Positions 15,078 to 23,753 of a stretch of 64,000 nucleotides of DNA are shown piece after piece. The translations under genes were made by a program, and so were the position numbers. The stretch is from Lactobacillus sp. ESL0677 (GTDB lineage Bacteria > Bacillota > Bacilli > Lactobacillales > Lactobacillaceae): NCBI RefSeq assembly GCF_029392875.1, contig NZ_CP113946.1, positions 1,178,001 to 1,242,000 of the forward strand, given 5' to 3'. Under the pieces are notes generated by a model. The model worked only from the letters and a program-made list of their open reading frames with translations, did no database searches and had not been told where the DNA came from. Each line of letters begins with the position of its first letter. Position 1 is the first letter of the stretch.

Positions 15078-16364
15078 ATGTTAAAATCAGTCATTGAAAA
15101 TGTTCATGCACTGGAAATCTACGATTCACGTGGTAACCCAACTGTTGAGGCTTTTGTTACCCTTTCAAACGGTATCGTAGGAAAGGCTGAAGTTCCATCA
15201 GGTGCTTCAACTGGTGAAAATGAAGCCGTTGAATTGCGTGACGGTGGCAGTCGTGTTGGTGGTAAAGGTGTTTCTAAGGCTGTTAACAATGTTAACACTA
15301 AAATTGCTGAAGCCTTAAAGGGCTTAGATCCTCACGACCAAGCAAATATTGATCGCGTTATGATCGAATTAGACGGTACACCAAACAAGGCTACTCTTGG
15401 TGCTAATGCTATCTTAGGTGTCTCAATGGCTACTGCTGTTGCTGCTGCTAAAGACAGCCATCAACCACTTTACAGATACCTTGGCGGAACTGATCTTGAA
15501 ATGCCACAAACATTCCATAACGTTATTAACGGTGGTGAACATGCTGACAACGGTATCGATGTTCAAGAATTCATGATTACCCCAGTTAAGAAGACTTCAT
15601 TCCGTGATGGTTTTGAAAAGATTGTTAATACTTACCACACTTTGAAGAAAGTTCTTGAAGACATGGGTTACGAAACTGGCCTCGGTGACGAAGGTGGTTT
15701 TGCTCCTAACATGAAGAGTTCAGAAGAAGCTTTGAAGGCTTTACACGAAGCAATCATTAAGGCTGGTTACAAACCAGGCGAAGATATTGCTATCGCTTGT
15801 GACTGTGCTGCTTCATACTTCTACAATAAAGAAGACAAGAAGTACCACTTTGAAGGTAAAGTTCTTGATGATCAAGAATTGTCAGATTACTACGACAAGT
15901 TGCTTGGTGAATTCCCAGAATTAATCTCAATCGAAGACCCATACGACGAAAACGACGTTGACGGTATGATTAAGTTTACTGAAACTCACAAGGACAGAAT
16001 TCAAATTGTTTTAGATGACTTTATTTGTACTAACCCTAAGCTTTTAACTAAGGCTATCAAGGAAGGTGCTGGTAATGCTTCATTAATCAAGTTGAACCAA
16101 ATCGGTACTGTAACTGAAACTTTGGAAACTATTCGTCTTTCACGTAAGAATGGTTACAACACTATGATTTCTCACCGTTCAGGTGAAACTGGTGACACCT
16201 TCATCGCTGACTTTGCTGTTGCTGTTAACGGTGGTCAATTGAAGACTGGTGCTCCAGCTCGTTCAGAACGTGTTGAAAAGTACAACCGTTTGCTTGAAAT
16301 CGAAGAAGAACTTGGTGAAGGTGAACGACTTGCCTTCTTCCCAGACAGCGTTGACAAAGACTAA
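15078..16364 (+). CDS. eno: Enolase (phosphopyruvate hydratase)
   Basis: The 428-residue protein has the enolase signatures: IYDSRGNPTVEAFV at the N terminus, the GGEHADNGIDVQEFMI loop, the metal-binding E/D residues in LGDEGGFAP and SIEDPYDEND, and LIKLNQIGTVTETL and ISHRSGETGDTFIADFAVA in the barrel. It converts 2-phosphoglycerate to phosphoenolpyruvate in glycolysis and may also be displayed on the surface. A strong AGGAGG precedes the ATG. Codon usage is biased toward frequent codons, as expected of a highly expressed gene. The 3' end has a strong terminator. Confidence 0.98.
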   Translation: MLKSVIENVHALEIYDSRGNPTVEAFVTLSNGIVGKAEVPSGASTGENEAVELRDGGSRVGGKGVSKAVNNVNTKIAEALKGLDPHDQANIDRVMIELDGTPNKATLGANAILGVSMATAVAAAKDSHQPLYRYLGGTDLEMPQTFHNVINGGEHADNGIDVQEFMITPVKKTSFRDGFEKIVNTYHTLKKVLEDMGYETGLGDEGGFAPNMKSSEEALKALHEAIIKAGYKPGEDIAIACDCAASYFYNKEDKKYHFEGKVLDDQELSDYYDKLLGEFPELISIEDPYDENDVDGMIKFTETHKDRIQIVLDDFICTNPKLLTKAIKEGAGNASLIKLNQIGTVTETLETIRLSRKNGYNTMISHRSGETGDTFIADFAVAVNGGQLKTGAPARSERVEKYNRLLEIEEELGEGERLAFFPDSVDKD

Positions 16365-16417
16365 TATATATAGTTTAAAAATGTCTACGAAAAATTGATT
16401 TCTTAGGCAAAAAAATA

Positions 16418-16460
16418 TAGATCAAGAATTCCTTTTGGAAAAATCTTGATCTATTTTTTT
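16418..16460 (+). terminator. Enolase terminator
   Basis: TAGATCAAGA (16418-16427) pairs with TCTTGATCTA (16444-16453), followed by a seven-T tract. It is clearly the transcription end of eno. Confidence 0.85.
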
Positions 16461-16474
16461 ACTGTTTTTTCTGT

Positions 16475-16494
16475 AAAAAAGCCCTACTGGCTTT
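16475..16494 (-). terminator. Terminator of the flavoprotein gene
   Basis: On the minus strand AAAGCC pairs with GGCTTT (16478-16494) and a T tract follows. The stem is short but immediately downstream of the gene stop at 16523. Confidence 0.6.
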
Positions 16495-16522
16495 CTTCCA
16501 CGTTAATATTTTGAATAGTTAC

Positions 16523-18346
16523 TTATTTGGCCTTGCTTAATGCATCTTTGACGGCATCTTTTAAGCCGCGACTGGTATTAGAGGCCCCTGAAATTGCATC
16601 AACATCAACAGAATTTTCTTGAACCATTTTTTGTGGTAATTCTTTAACCGCCTTTAAACCATAATCATTCGATTCGGCTTGCTTCAAGACTTCAATGTTT
16701 TCTAAATCTTTTCCATTAGAAGTGGTAACTCGGACAACAATCTCATCGCCCATACCTTGATTTGACTTACCAATATATTGGTTAGGGCCTACTGGATAAT
16801 CTTCCTTTTTTATATCAGAAGTTAGGGCTTCTGATAGCTTAGGTGGCAGCGGTGTATCTTGCTCATTATCAACACAAAGTCCGCCACAATTGCCATCATC
16901 CTTTGGATGAGCCGCATTTTGACCAGCAATTTTACCAAAGATTAAGCAATCACCAAGGTCAGAACCGCCTTGATATAAGTTAGACATGTTACTGCCCAAC
17001 TCACCTGCACCATATAAGTGTGGAATTGGCTTATGGTCAGGATCAAGAATTTCTGCCCGGGCATTTCTTCTTGGACCGGCTTCTGACCAACCAATTGTTT
17101 GTACAAGTGGAACTGCGTAATATGGGCCTGTCTTGTCAAATGCAGTTAAAGTTTCTGGAGCACGATGAAAAGCATAATCATATTGATTTTCTGCAAACAA
17201 GTTAAATTCGTCAATTGTCTGCTGTAATTTTTCAACAGTTACGCCCATTTTTTCTGCCAATTCAGCTACGGTATCACCTTTAATAACCGAATTAAGAGCT
17301 TTATTATCAGGGAACGTGTCAATCTTGCTAATCTTATCGTATTGCTTTTGGTCAAAGACAAAGTACGGGTGAATTGGATTTAATGGCTTATACCATGAAC
17401 CGTGATTTTCAACATAACCTTCACGTGCCCCTTGATCTTCTTTAAAGTAACGCGTACCGTCATCACCCACAGTAAAGATACTGCCAGTATAGAAAATGGG
17501 GTTGCCCATGTAAAATGGTGCGCGCTTCATTCCTGGTTCATAAAATGCAAATGCTTGTTGCATCCCACCAGCTGCGTACATTGACATATGCCACATATCT
17601 GCACCAGCTTCATGAGCTAGGTCAATTCCTTTACCTTTATTGTACAAAGTTCCCAATGGAACTAACTTATTAGAACCGATATAGTCTTGTACCTTTTGCG
17701 GATTGTTTTCAATCCCACCGGTTGTTAGTACAACACCATTTTTAGCATAAATATTTAGTAGAACATGATCACGTTCAATTTGCGCACCAACAATCTTTTT
17801 GTTTGGTAATTGCAATAAATGCTTAACAGGTGAAGAGTACCAAACATCAATTTGATCACTACGGTCTAAAACATTTTGTCTTAATACATTCCATAATGAA
17901 GCATTAAAAATTCCTGGCTTTAAAGTAATCATATCATAGCTCTTAGCACCTGGAAGATCAGGATGGTCAGCAATTACAGCATCATCTGGAAGTCCTAAAA
18001 TGGTCTTATAACTTACTGGATTAGCCACACCTAAATATTTCTTGAAATATTCTTTCATGTGAGTAATACCATCTACTACCGTATTTTCAATTTCTGGATC
18101 AATTTCAAAATATTGTGCTAAATGCTCGTAGTAGTTACGATAATCAGCTTCATCACTGCTATAACCAACAAGTTCAGCGGCATATCTAGTGTTACCACCT
18201 TCACGACCCTCTGGAGCTGAATCAACAATTAAAACTTTAGCGCCGTTATCTGCAGCAAACCTTGCGGCAGTGGCACCAGCACCACCAAAGCCTAAAACAA
18301 CCACATCGTAGCTTGCGTCATAATATGTATTTTTATTTACAATCAT
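16523..18346 (-). CDS. Fumarate-reductase-type flavoprotein with C-terminal FMN-binding domain
   Basis: The ATG at 18346 follows GAGGTG, giving 607 residues. Order: FAD-binding Rossmann motif DVVVLGFGGAGATAA near the N terminus; GGNTRYA; substrate-domain residues in HMSMYAAGGMQQ, KRAPFYMGN and GWSEAGPRRNARAEILD; the FAD motif LYGAGELGSNMSNLYQGG; and a C-terminal FMN-binding domain ending DVDAISGASNTSRG. SGASNT is the flavinylation motif where ApbE links FMN to Thr. It is therefore probably a soluble fumarate- or acrylate-reductase-type enzyme, not a succinate dehydrogenase. A cre site (18515-18528) upstream suggests CcpA repression. The electron donor is unknown. Confidence 0.85.
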   Translation of the reverse strand: MIVNKNTYYDASYDVVVLGFGGAGATAARFAADNGAKVLIVDSAPEGREGGNTRYAAELVGYSSDEADYRNYYEHLAQYFEIDPEIENTVVDGITHMKEYFKKYLGVANPVSYKTILGLPDDAVIADHPDLPGAKSYDMITLKPGIFNASLWNVLRQNVLDRSDQIDVWYSSPVKHLLQLPNKKIVGAQIERDHVLLNIYAKNGVVLTTGGIENNPQKVQDYIGSNKLVPLGTLYNKGKGIDLAHEAGADMWHMSMYAAGGMQQAFAFYEPGMKRAPFYMGNPIFYTGSIFTVGDDGTRYFKEDQGAREGYVENHGSWYKPLNPIHPYFVFDQKQYDKISKIDTFPDNKALNSVIKGDTVAELAEKMGVTVEKLQQTIDEFNLFAENQYDYAFHRAPETLTAFDKTGPYYAVPLVQTIGWSEAGPRRNARAEILDPDHKPIPHLYGAGELGSNMSNLYQGGSDLGDCLIFGKIAGQNAAHPKDDGNCGGLCVDNEQDTPLPPKLSEALTSDIKKEDYPVGPNQYIGKSNQGMGDEIVVRVTTSNGKDLENIEVLKQAESNDYGLKAVKELPQKMVQENSVDVDAISGASNTSRGLKDAVKDALSKAK

Positions 18347-18355
18347 TATTTTCAC

Positions 18356-18846
18356 CTCGATTAATAAAGAGCCTTACTTTGTTAGATAACTCTCGATTAC
18401 GTAATATAGATCTTCTTAAAATTCAATATCACTAACAATATTTTTAAATTTAAATCATTTCTATAATAATCAAAATTTAAGTAACTATCTCTTTTAGCTA
18501 AACGTAGCTTATCATATAATCGCTTACATTTAAATGAAATTTAATATATTTTAAAAATCTTGATTAATTTTGAAGTGCTCCATAATTGTCAGACATAGAG
18601 CTAATAGTTATGGAGCACTTTTTCTACTCAAAATCATGAATGTTAAATGATTATTTATGATTTAAGCAAACTAAAATTAATTTCAGTTAGATTTATACAT
18701 GTATGCTTTTTCAAACATTATCTTAATTTTTTTAAAAAAGCCGTATGAACAAATTACTTATTAGGCTTTAATACCTTTTTTGTAACTGTAATATCGGCTT
18801 TTTTATTTTAATTATCAGTTTTTATATTTACCAGCCAAATCTAATA
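18356..18846. other. Intergenic region with cre site and hairpins
   Basis: No gene is seen. A cre match TATAATCGCTTACA (18515-18528, 13 of 14 to consensus on one strand) lies in the probable promoter area of the flavoprotein gene. A 13-bp perfect stem AAGTGCTCCATAA/TTATGGAGCACTT (18573-18620) with a TTTTT tail on the plus strand forms a terminator-like hairpin with no plus-strand gene ahead of it. A long-loop stem GCCG...CGGC (18733-18805), T-rich on the minus strand, follows the kinase gene at 18847. Confidence 0.6.
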
Positions 18847-20303
18847 TTAAAAATTACATTTAACTTTATTATGGTAAATTTTTTGATATTTTTTAAGCAT
18901 AACATCTAACAAATAGCTTTTTTTAGCATTATCATCAGTAGGAATATATCTTACTGTATCATTTTGTAAATAGTTACCTGTTGCCACTGAATACGCTCCT
19001 TGTGATACTGCCTGGTCAACTGCTATATTATCAACTTCCATTCCAAATAAATCTGCTTTTAACTGTAACCACAAGTTATCTTGCGTCGCAGGACCAATTA
19101 CTTTAATTTTATGATATTTATTTTTTTCAAAAATTGTAGAATACATTATATAGTATTCACATGTTAATCCTAAAAAGAGCCCAAAAATCAACTCTTCCAA
19201 GGATGTTTCTGTAGTTAAGCCATAAATTAGTCCTTTACTTAAAGATGATTTATTTGGTGCACCACTTCCTTTAAAGTGAGGAATTACCAAAACTTGTGAC
19301 TCAAAGATTTCATGATGATCATAAGCGTCTTGGGCCCTCTTAAGCAATTTATGTAGTTTGCTTTCATCTATCCTGAAAACTTTCATAAACCACGCAATGG
19401 TTGAACCAGCTGAAGGAATAACTGAAAATCTAGTATTATGTTTGCCATCAGTATAAATTCCATTAGTAATACCCATTCTCTGTGCTTCTAAAGTAGTATC
19501 TGGACTTATAGTTAAAGCCATAATAGCCTCAGTTGTACCTGTCGAATCAAGCAATTCATCATCCTTAAGTTCGATACCACTCGCACCACACATGTGATCA
19601 TGTCCTGCGATAGTTACCACACATTCATTATCAAAAAGTGAAGCCACTTTTCCAGTAACCATGCCTAATTTTTCACCAGCTCGAAAAATTGGCGGAAAGG
19701 AAACATTAGAAATCTCAAAGATTCTCTTTATTTCATCTGACCAATTTCCTGTTTTGACATTTAAGCAAAGTGTACGACTAGCAACAGTATTCTCTGTTGC
19801 CAAATTACCTGTAAGCTTAAAGACCAAGTAATCTGGAATACATAACCAAATAAATTGGTCAGTAGGATTTAATATTGTCTCATCATATTGAAGTAACCAA
19901 GAAATTTTACTAGCTGAATAATGTGCACTTATTGGCAGACCACTAATTTCATATATACGTTTTTTTCTATTGCTGTTAATTTATTTAAAATCACTTCGGA
20001 TCGTTCATCAAACCATGCAATACAATGTCCAGCTTCCTGTTTAGTTTTCTTATCGAGTAATATTCCTGACTCACCAACGCTTGCAATTGATATACTTTTT
20101 ACCTTACTCAATTCAGTTTTATTAAAGTTTTTTAAATTAGTTAATAGGTTCTGCCACAACTTTGGTAAATTAAAGTCAACTTGATTACCATGTATATTTT
20201 TAGGCGTTTCAAATTTCTTCAACACTTTTGTATATTTAGACCATAAAGTAACCTTAGTGTTAGTGGTGCCTACATCAATAGTTAAGCAATTATTCGTTTG
20301 CAC
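18847..20303 (-). pseudogene. FGGY-family carbohydrate kinase, frameshifted
   Basis: Two frames form one FGGY kinase. The N-terminal part from ATG 20303 carries DVGTTNTKVTLW (phosphate-binding) and IASVGESGI, and stops at 19929. The C-terminal part carries CNAGHDHMCGASG and DSTGTTEAIMAL, then GSGAPNKSS-type loops, and ends at 18847. They join at the T run 19960-19966: removing one base continues EKRIYEISGLPISAHYSASK. The kinase would phosphorylate a sugar (phosphate) and is the last gene of the Gat-PTS/aldolase operon, overlapping the EIIC gene by 14 bases. Either a sequencing error or a true lesion. The substrate is not predictable. Confidence 0.8.
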
Positions 20304-21651
20304 TTAGCACGTCCTTCTTTGTAGCACGATAAATCCACCAAACTAATCCACCTACTATCAAAATAAGTACTAATGCAATTGGATCTAACTGGAATATTTT
20401 TACAATCCAATATCTTAGTGGATTACCACCATCTAGAAAACTAGTAACAACGGAATGCATTGCCCCCTTGTATGCAACATTTCTTGCCATTTTGGTAATA
20501 GTTGAAGCCATTGCTGTTGAAATATAAAGATCGCCTATTATACATGGAATAGAAATAATCAATGCTCTAAAAATATTACCCTTACATGCAAGAACAATCA
20601 TTGAAGCAAACACGGCTAAGTTAGCCAAGTCAGCCAGCGGCAATGTATGATTACCCGGTAAAATAAAGGCCAAAGCAACCGCAATCGGCGTAAGCAATAA
20701 AGCTGTTGAAATGATTGATGAGTTACCAATTGCTACTGCAATATCCAATCCGATAAACAAATCTTTTCGATTTGGAAACTTTTTAGTTAAAAATTCTTGT
20801 ACAGATTGTGAAATTGGCATTAATCCTTCTAGAAGAACCCTAGTCATTCTTGGAAGCAAAAGCATTACTGCTGCTAAATTAACACCAATATTAAGTAAAC
20901 CTTTAACATCATAACCAGCAAGCAACCCTAGAAGAATTCCTAAAATAAGACCAATCATCATTGGTTCACCAAAAACGCCAAATTTTTTCTGAATTGATTT
21001 AGGATCAATTTTAATTTTATTTATTCCAGGAATTTTATCAAGAAGCCAATTACCAATTAACCCAATTGGCCAAAAAGTAATTGAGGATACCGTGGGTAAA
21101 GAAATTCCTTCCAAGCCAAAATATTTTTCACCCATCGGAGCAGCCCAATCAGCTAATTTGAAAACAATAATTGTGATCAAGGCAGCTGCAACAAGACCTA
21201 AAAGGAAATTATCAGTAATGTAATAAACTAAAGTTCCAGCTAAAGCAAAATGCCAATAATTCCACATATCAACATCAACTGTTCTTGTTTGACCGATGAT
21301 TAGCATAATTATATTAATTACGATTGTCATTGGGATTACAAACGGAGCGATAGGTAAGCCCCAAGTTATTGCTGATAATGCCGGCCAACCGAGATCAGCT
21401 GCAGGTAAATTAATTCCTGTATGCTTAACCATTGCCTGAGCAGCAGGTCCAACGTTATTTGTCAGAATTCCAAAGATTGCAAAAATACCAACAAATCCAA
21501 CTCCAACTGTCAAAGCTGATTTAAATGCTTCCGAAGGTTTCATTCTGAAGCATAAACCTACTATGAACAAAATTATTGGTAACATTACAATAGCGCCCAT
21601 CCCTAAGATATACTGGATAACACTATTTATTTGTGAAGCTAAACCAGCCAT
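20290..21651 (-). CDS. PTS galactitol-type EIIC permease
   Basis: The 453-residue integral membrane protein has about ten hydrophobic segments and the Gat-family signatures TWGLPIAPFVIPMTIVINIIML, TRTVDVDMWNYWHFA and FGEPMMIGLILGILLGLLAGYD. Homologues transport galactitol, but relatives move arabitol, xylitol and similar sugars or polyols. It follows the EIIB and EIIA genes in order A-B-C. The name gatC is not used because the substrate is not demonstrated. There is no anomaly in length. Confidence 0.88.
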   Translation of the reverse strand: MAGLASQINSVIQYILGMGAIVMLPIILFIVGLCFRMKPSEAFKSALTVGVGFVGIFAIFGILTNNVGPAAQAMVKHTGINLPAADLGWPALSAITWGLPIAPFVIPMTIVINIIMLIIGQTRTVDVDMWNYWHFALAGTLVYYITDNFLLGLVAAALITIIVFKLADWAAPMGEKYFGLEGISLPTVSSITFWPIGLIGNWLLDKIPGINKIKIDPKSIQKKFGVFGEPMMIGLILGILLGLLAGYDVKGLLNIGVNLAAVMLLLPRMTRVLLEGLMPISQSVQEFLTKKFPNRKDLFIGLDIAVAIGNSSIISTALLLTPIAVALAFILPGNHTLPLADLANLAVFASMIVLACKGNIFRALIISIPCIIGDLYISTAMASTITKMARNVAYKGAMHSVVTSFLDGGNPLRYWIVKIFQLDPIALVLILIVGGLVWWIYRATKKDVLSANE

Positions 21652-21662
21652 TTTTATTCTCC

Positions 21663-21956
21663 TTATTTTACATAATTGTAAATTTTTTCTAGAGTTTTTT
21701 CAGCGCCTATCCCTGTAACTAGTGATAAAGCGTGAACAACAGGTATTTCCACATCAAATGGTACCTGAGTAGTTGCAACAATTAAGTCCACATTTTTAGG
21801 ATCAGCCATTCTTGGTAGCGAAGCAATATTGGTCTGTGTATAAGTGACATTAATCCCCTTTTCTTTTAGATAATTTAATGTTTTTTCCGTTGCAACTGTC
21901 GAAGTTGCTATTCCAGTGGCACATACAAAAAGAATATTTTTTTCTCGATTAGCCAT
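21663..21956 (-). CDS. PTS EIIB component, Gat/SgcB type
   Basis: From ATG 21956 (GGAGG just upstream) the product is 97 residues and starts MANREKNILFVCATGIATS with the phosphorylated cysteine at residue 12 in the P-loop CATGIATST. It would transfer phosphate from EIIA to the sugar through EIIC. A longer in-frame start at 21971 overlaps the EIIA gene. It is tightly linked to its partners (2-base gap to EIIA). Confidence 0.88.
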   Translation of the reverse strand: MANREKNILFVCATGIATSTVATEKTLNYLKEKGINVTYTQTNIASLPRMADPKNVDLIVATTQVPFDVEIPVVHALSLVTGIGAEKTLEKIYNYVK

Positions 21957-21958
21957 TT

Positions 21959-22435
21959 TTATTCCTCCCAAATTGCTTTTTGAATTATTTCTCTAATTTC
22001 TGTCTTTGTTCCATTTTTTATTTGTTTTAAATTTTGATTGTTCTGAAAAACAGTCATAAGTTTTGATAAAATATTTAACTGTTTATTTGATTGACTCAAT
22101 GCTAATAAAAAAACTATTGATACCTCTATCTTTTCATCGGTGGTTCCCATTACAACTTGTTCAATCGGTTGTTGCAGAATAGCGACCGAAATGGCATTTT
22201 GCTTTGTCCACTTTGCATCTGTATGGGGAATCGAAACACCAATTGGCTTTGTAGGCAATCCGGTAGGAAATTTCTTTTCCCTTTCAATAACATTTTTAGA
22301 AAACTCTTGTTTAACCAACTTTTTTTCACTTAATTTTTTTGATAAAATTTTGATTACAGTATCAAAATCCACCTTATTATCAAAAAATTCAATTTGATCA
22401 TCGTCAAAAACTGTTTTTGCTTGTTCAAGATTCAT
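21959..22435 (-). CDS. PTS EIIA component, fructose/galactitol (PtsN-like) type
   Basis: The 158-residue protein shows GLPTKPIGVSIPHTDAKWT, with the phosphorylated histidine H71, then the usual VAILQQPIEQVVMG and VSIVFLLALSQS strands. It relays phosphate from HPr to the EIIB. It is separate from the EIIA-like domain downstream of the regulator, so the operon has two EIIA-type proteins, one for transport and one probably for regulation. Confidence 0.88.
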   Translation of the reverse strand: MNLEQAKTVFDDDQIEFFDNKVDFDTVIKILSKKLSEKKLVKQEFSKNVIEREKKFPTGLPTKPIGVSIPHTDAKWTKQNAISVAILQQPIEQVVMGTTDEKIEVSIVFLLALSQSNKQLNILSKLMTVFQNNQNLKQIKNGTKTEIREIIQKAIWEE

Positions 22436-22444
22436 ATAATTCCT

Positions 22445-23299
22445 CTAATAAATATCAACTGGAGCCAATTTATTCATCACATTAATTTTGTGATAGACGA
22501 CATCTTTAATTGCTTTTCGTGCATCCAATGTTACATTGATCAAATCAAAGCGATTATTTTCTTGTTCGTAATCTTTACCTATAGTTTGGATGTAAGCTTT
22601 ACGAAGATCACTTGCAACATTAATTTTAACAACACCGTAATTTACCATTTGATTAATTTGCTCGTCTGGTATTCCTGATGCTCCATGTAAGACTAATGGT
22701 ACAGGACAAATTTTTTGAATCTTTTTTAACAAATCAAAATTAATATTAGGATCTAAATTTAAGCCATGAACATTTCCTACAGCTACAGCTAATAAATTAA
22801 CCCCTGTTTTTTTCACGAAATCTAGTACCTGATCAGGATTTGTATATTTATTATCGGGATTAACATAATCATCTTCCTTACCGGCAATTGCTCCCAATTC
22901 GGCTTCAACAGGTATGCCATAACTTTCAGCAAACTCTACAGCTTGTCGTGTATGCTTGACATTTTCATCATAATCATATTGAGCATTATCCGTCATTACA
23001 GAACCAAAGCCTGCTTGACACGCATCTTTTATGTTTTGAAAATCTTTTCCATGGTCGAGATGTAATGTTACAGGTGTTTCCATTTTATCGGCATAGCGTT
23101 TCACCATATCATATATATAGCCATACCCCGATAATGGAATATTTGTAGGAGCAATTTGGATAAATGCAGGTACCTTACTTTGTTCAACTGCATCGAGAAT
23201 TCCCATTGTAGTAATCAAATCGGTTGTATTATATGCTCCTGCACAAACATGACGTTCCTTTATAATATCTAATAGTTTAAAACCGTTTATTAATGGCAT
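22445..23299 (-). CDS. Class II (zinc) aldolase, fructose/tagatose-bisphosphate type
   Basis: The 284-residue protein has the class II barrel with zinc ligands H80 D82 H83 (HLDHG), H178 (VGNVHG) and H205 (LHGASG), and the VEAELG motif. The family splits hexulose-bisphosphates (GatY/KbaY/FbaA) into dihydroxyacetone phosphate and glyceraldehyde-3-phosphate, or shorter analogues. In this operon it acts after the FGGY kinase rather than after a dehydrogenase. The ribosome site (GGAGG) is good. Confidence 0.88.
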   Translation of the reverse strand: MPLINGFKLLDIIKERHVCAGAYNTTDLITTMGILDAVEQSKVPAFIQIAPTNIPLSGYGYIYDMVKRYADKMETPVTLHLDHGKDFQNIKDACQAGFGSVMTDNAQYDYDENVKHTRQAVEFAESYGIPVEAELGAIAGKEDDYVNPDNKYTNPDQVLDFVKKTGVNLLAVAVGNVHGLNLDPNINFDLLKKIQKICPVPLVLHGASGIPDEQINQMVNYGVVKINVASDLRKAYIQTIGKDYEQENNRFDLINVTLDARKAIKDVVYHKINVMNKLAPVDIY

Positions 23300-23387
23300 T
23301 GCTTAAAACCTCCATTGCGTATATTTCATATTTGAATCTTTTAAGAAGTTGCAGTCAAGATTTATATTTTAGATAAAACCAGAAAAA

Positions 23388-23753
23388 CTAATTATTCATG
23401 ATAAAAGTAATTAAATGTTTGGGCTTATTAAGTTGATGACCTGGATTCACTACTAAAAGGACAACTTTATCTAAATCAAAACTTTTCTTTAATGATTTCA
23501 AGCAATAATTAATCGGTTTAGAAAGACTAAAATAAGTTATTACATCTTGTTTTACTTTTCTATTAATAACATGGATTATTAATCCATCATCAGATACAAG
23601 TCCCTCACCAATTTCATCTCGTTCTTTAATTACGGCCATGATTTCAGCTGCATCCAAAGATGATTCAATTCTTTGCGTATAAGCAATAATTGATTTATAG
23701 AGTTCTTCCAGACTTGCAGGAGCAATTGTCATATACTGTTCTTTAATTTCCAT
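23388..23753 (-). CDS. EIIA-like domain, detached from the PRD regulator by an in-frame TAA
   Basis: The 121-residue product MEIKEQYMTIAPASLEELYK...has DEIGEGLVSDDGLIIHVI (the GLIIH histidine matches the EIIA active-site position) and ends LITFIMNN. It begins 0 bases after the TAA of the regulator in the same frame: removing the stop would give a single protein of 608 residues, the usual HTH-PRD-EIIB-EIIA layout of MtlR/LicR regulators. It may still be translated by reinitiation on TAAATG. Confidence 0.7.
   Translation of the reverse strand: MEIKEQYMTIAPASLEELYKSIIAYTQRIESSLDAAEIMAVIKERDEIGEGLVSDDGLIIHVINRKVKQDVITYFSLSKPINYCLKSLKKSFDLDKVVLLVVNPGHQLNKPKHLITFIMNN

Noticed and set aside
16942..17584. 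Open frames on both strands within the flavoprotein gene
   Set aside because: They are shadow frames of a clearly recognised gene with complete motifs.
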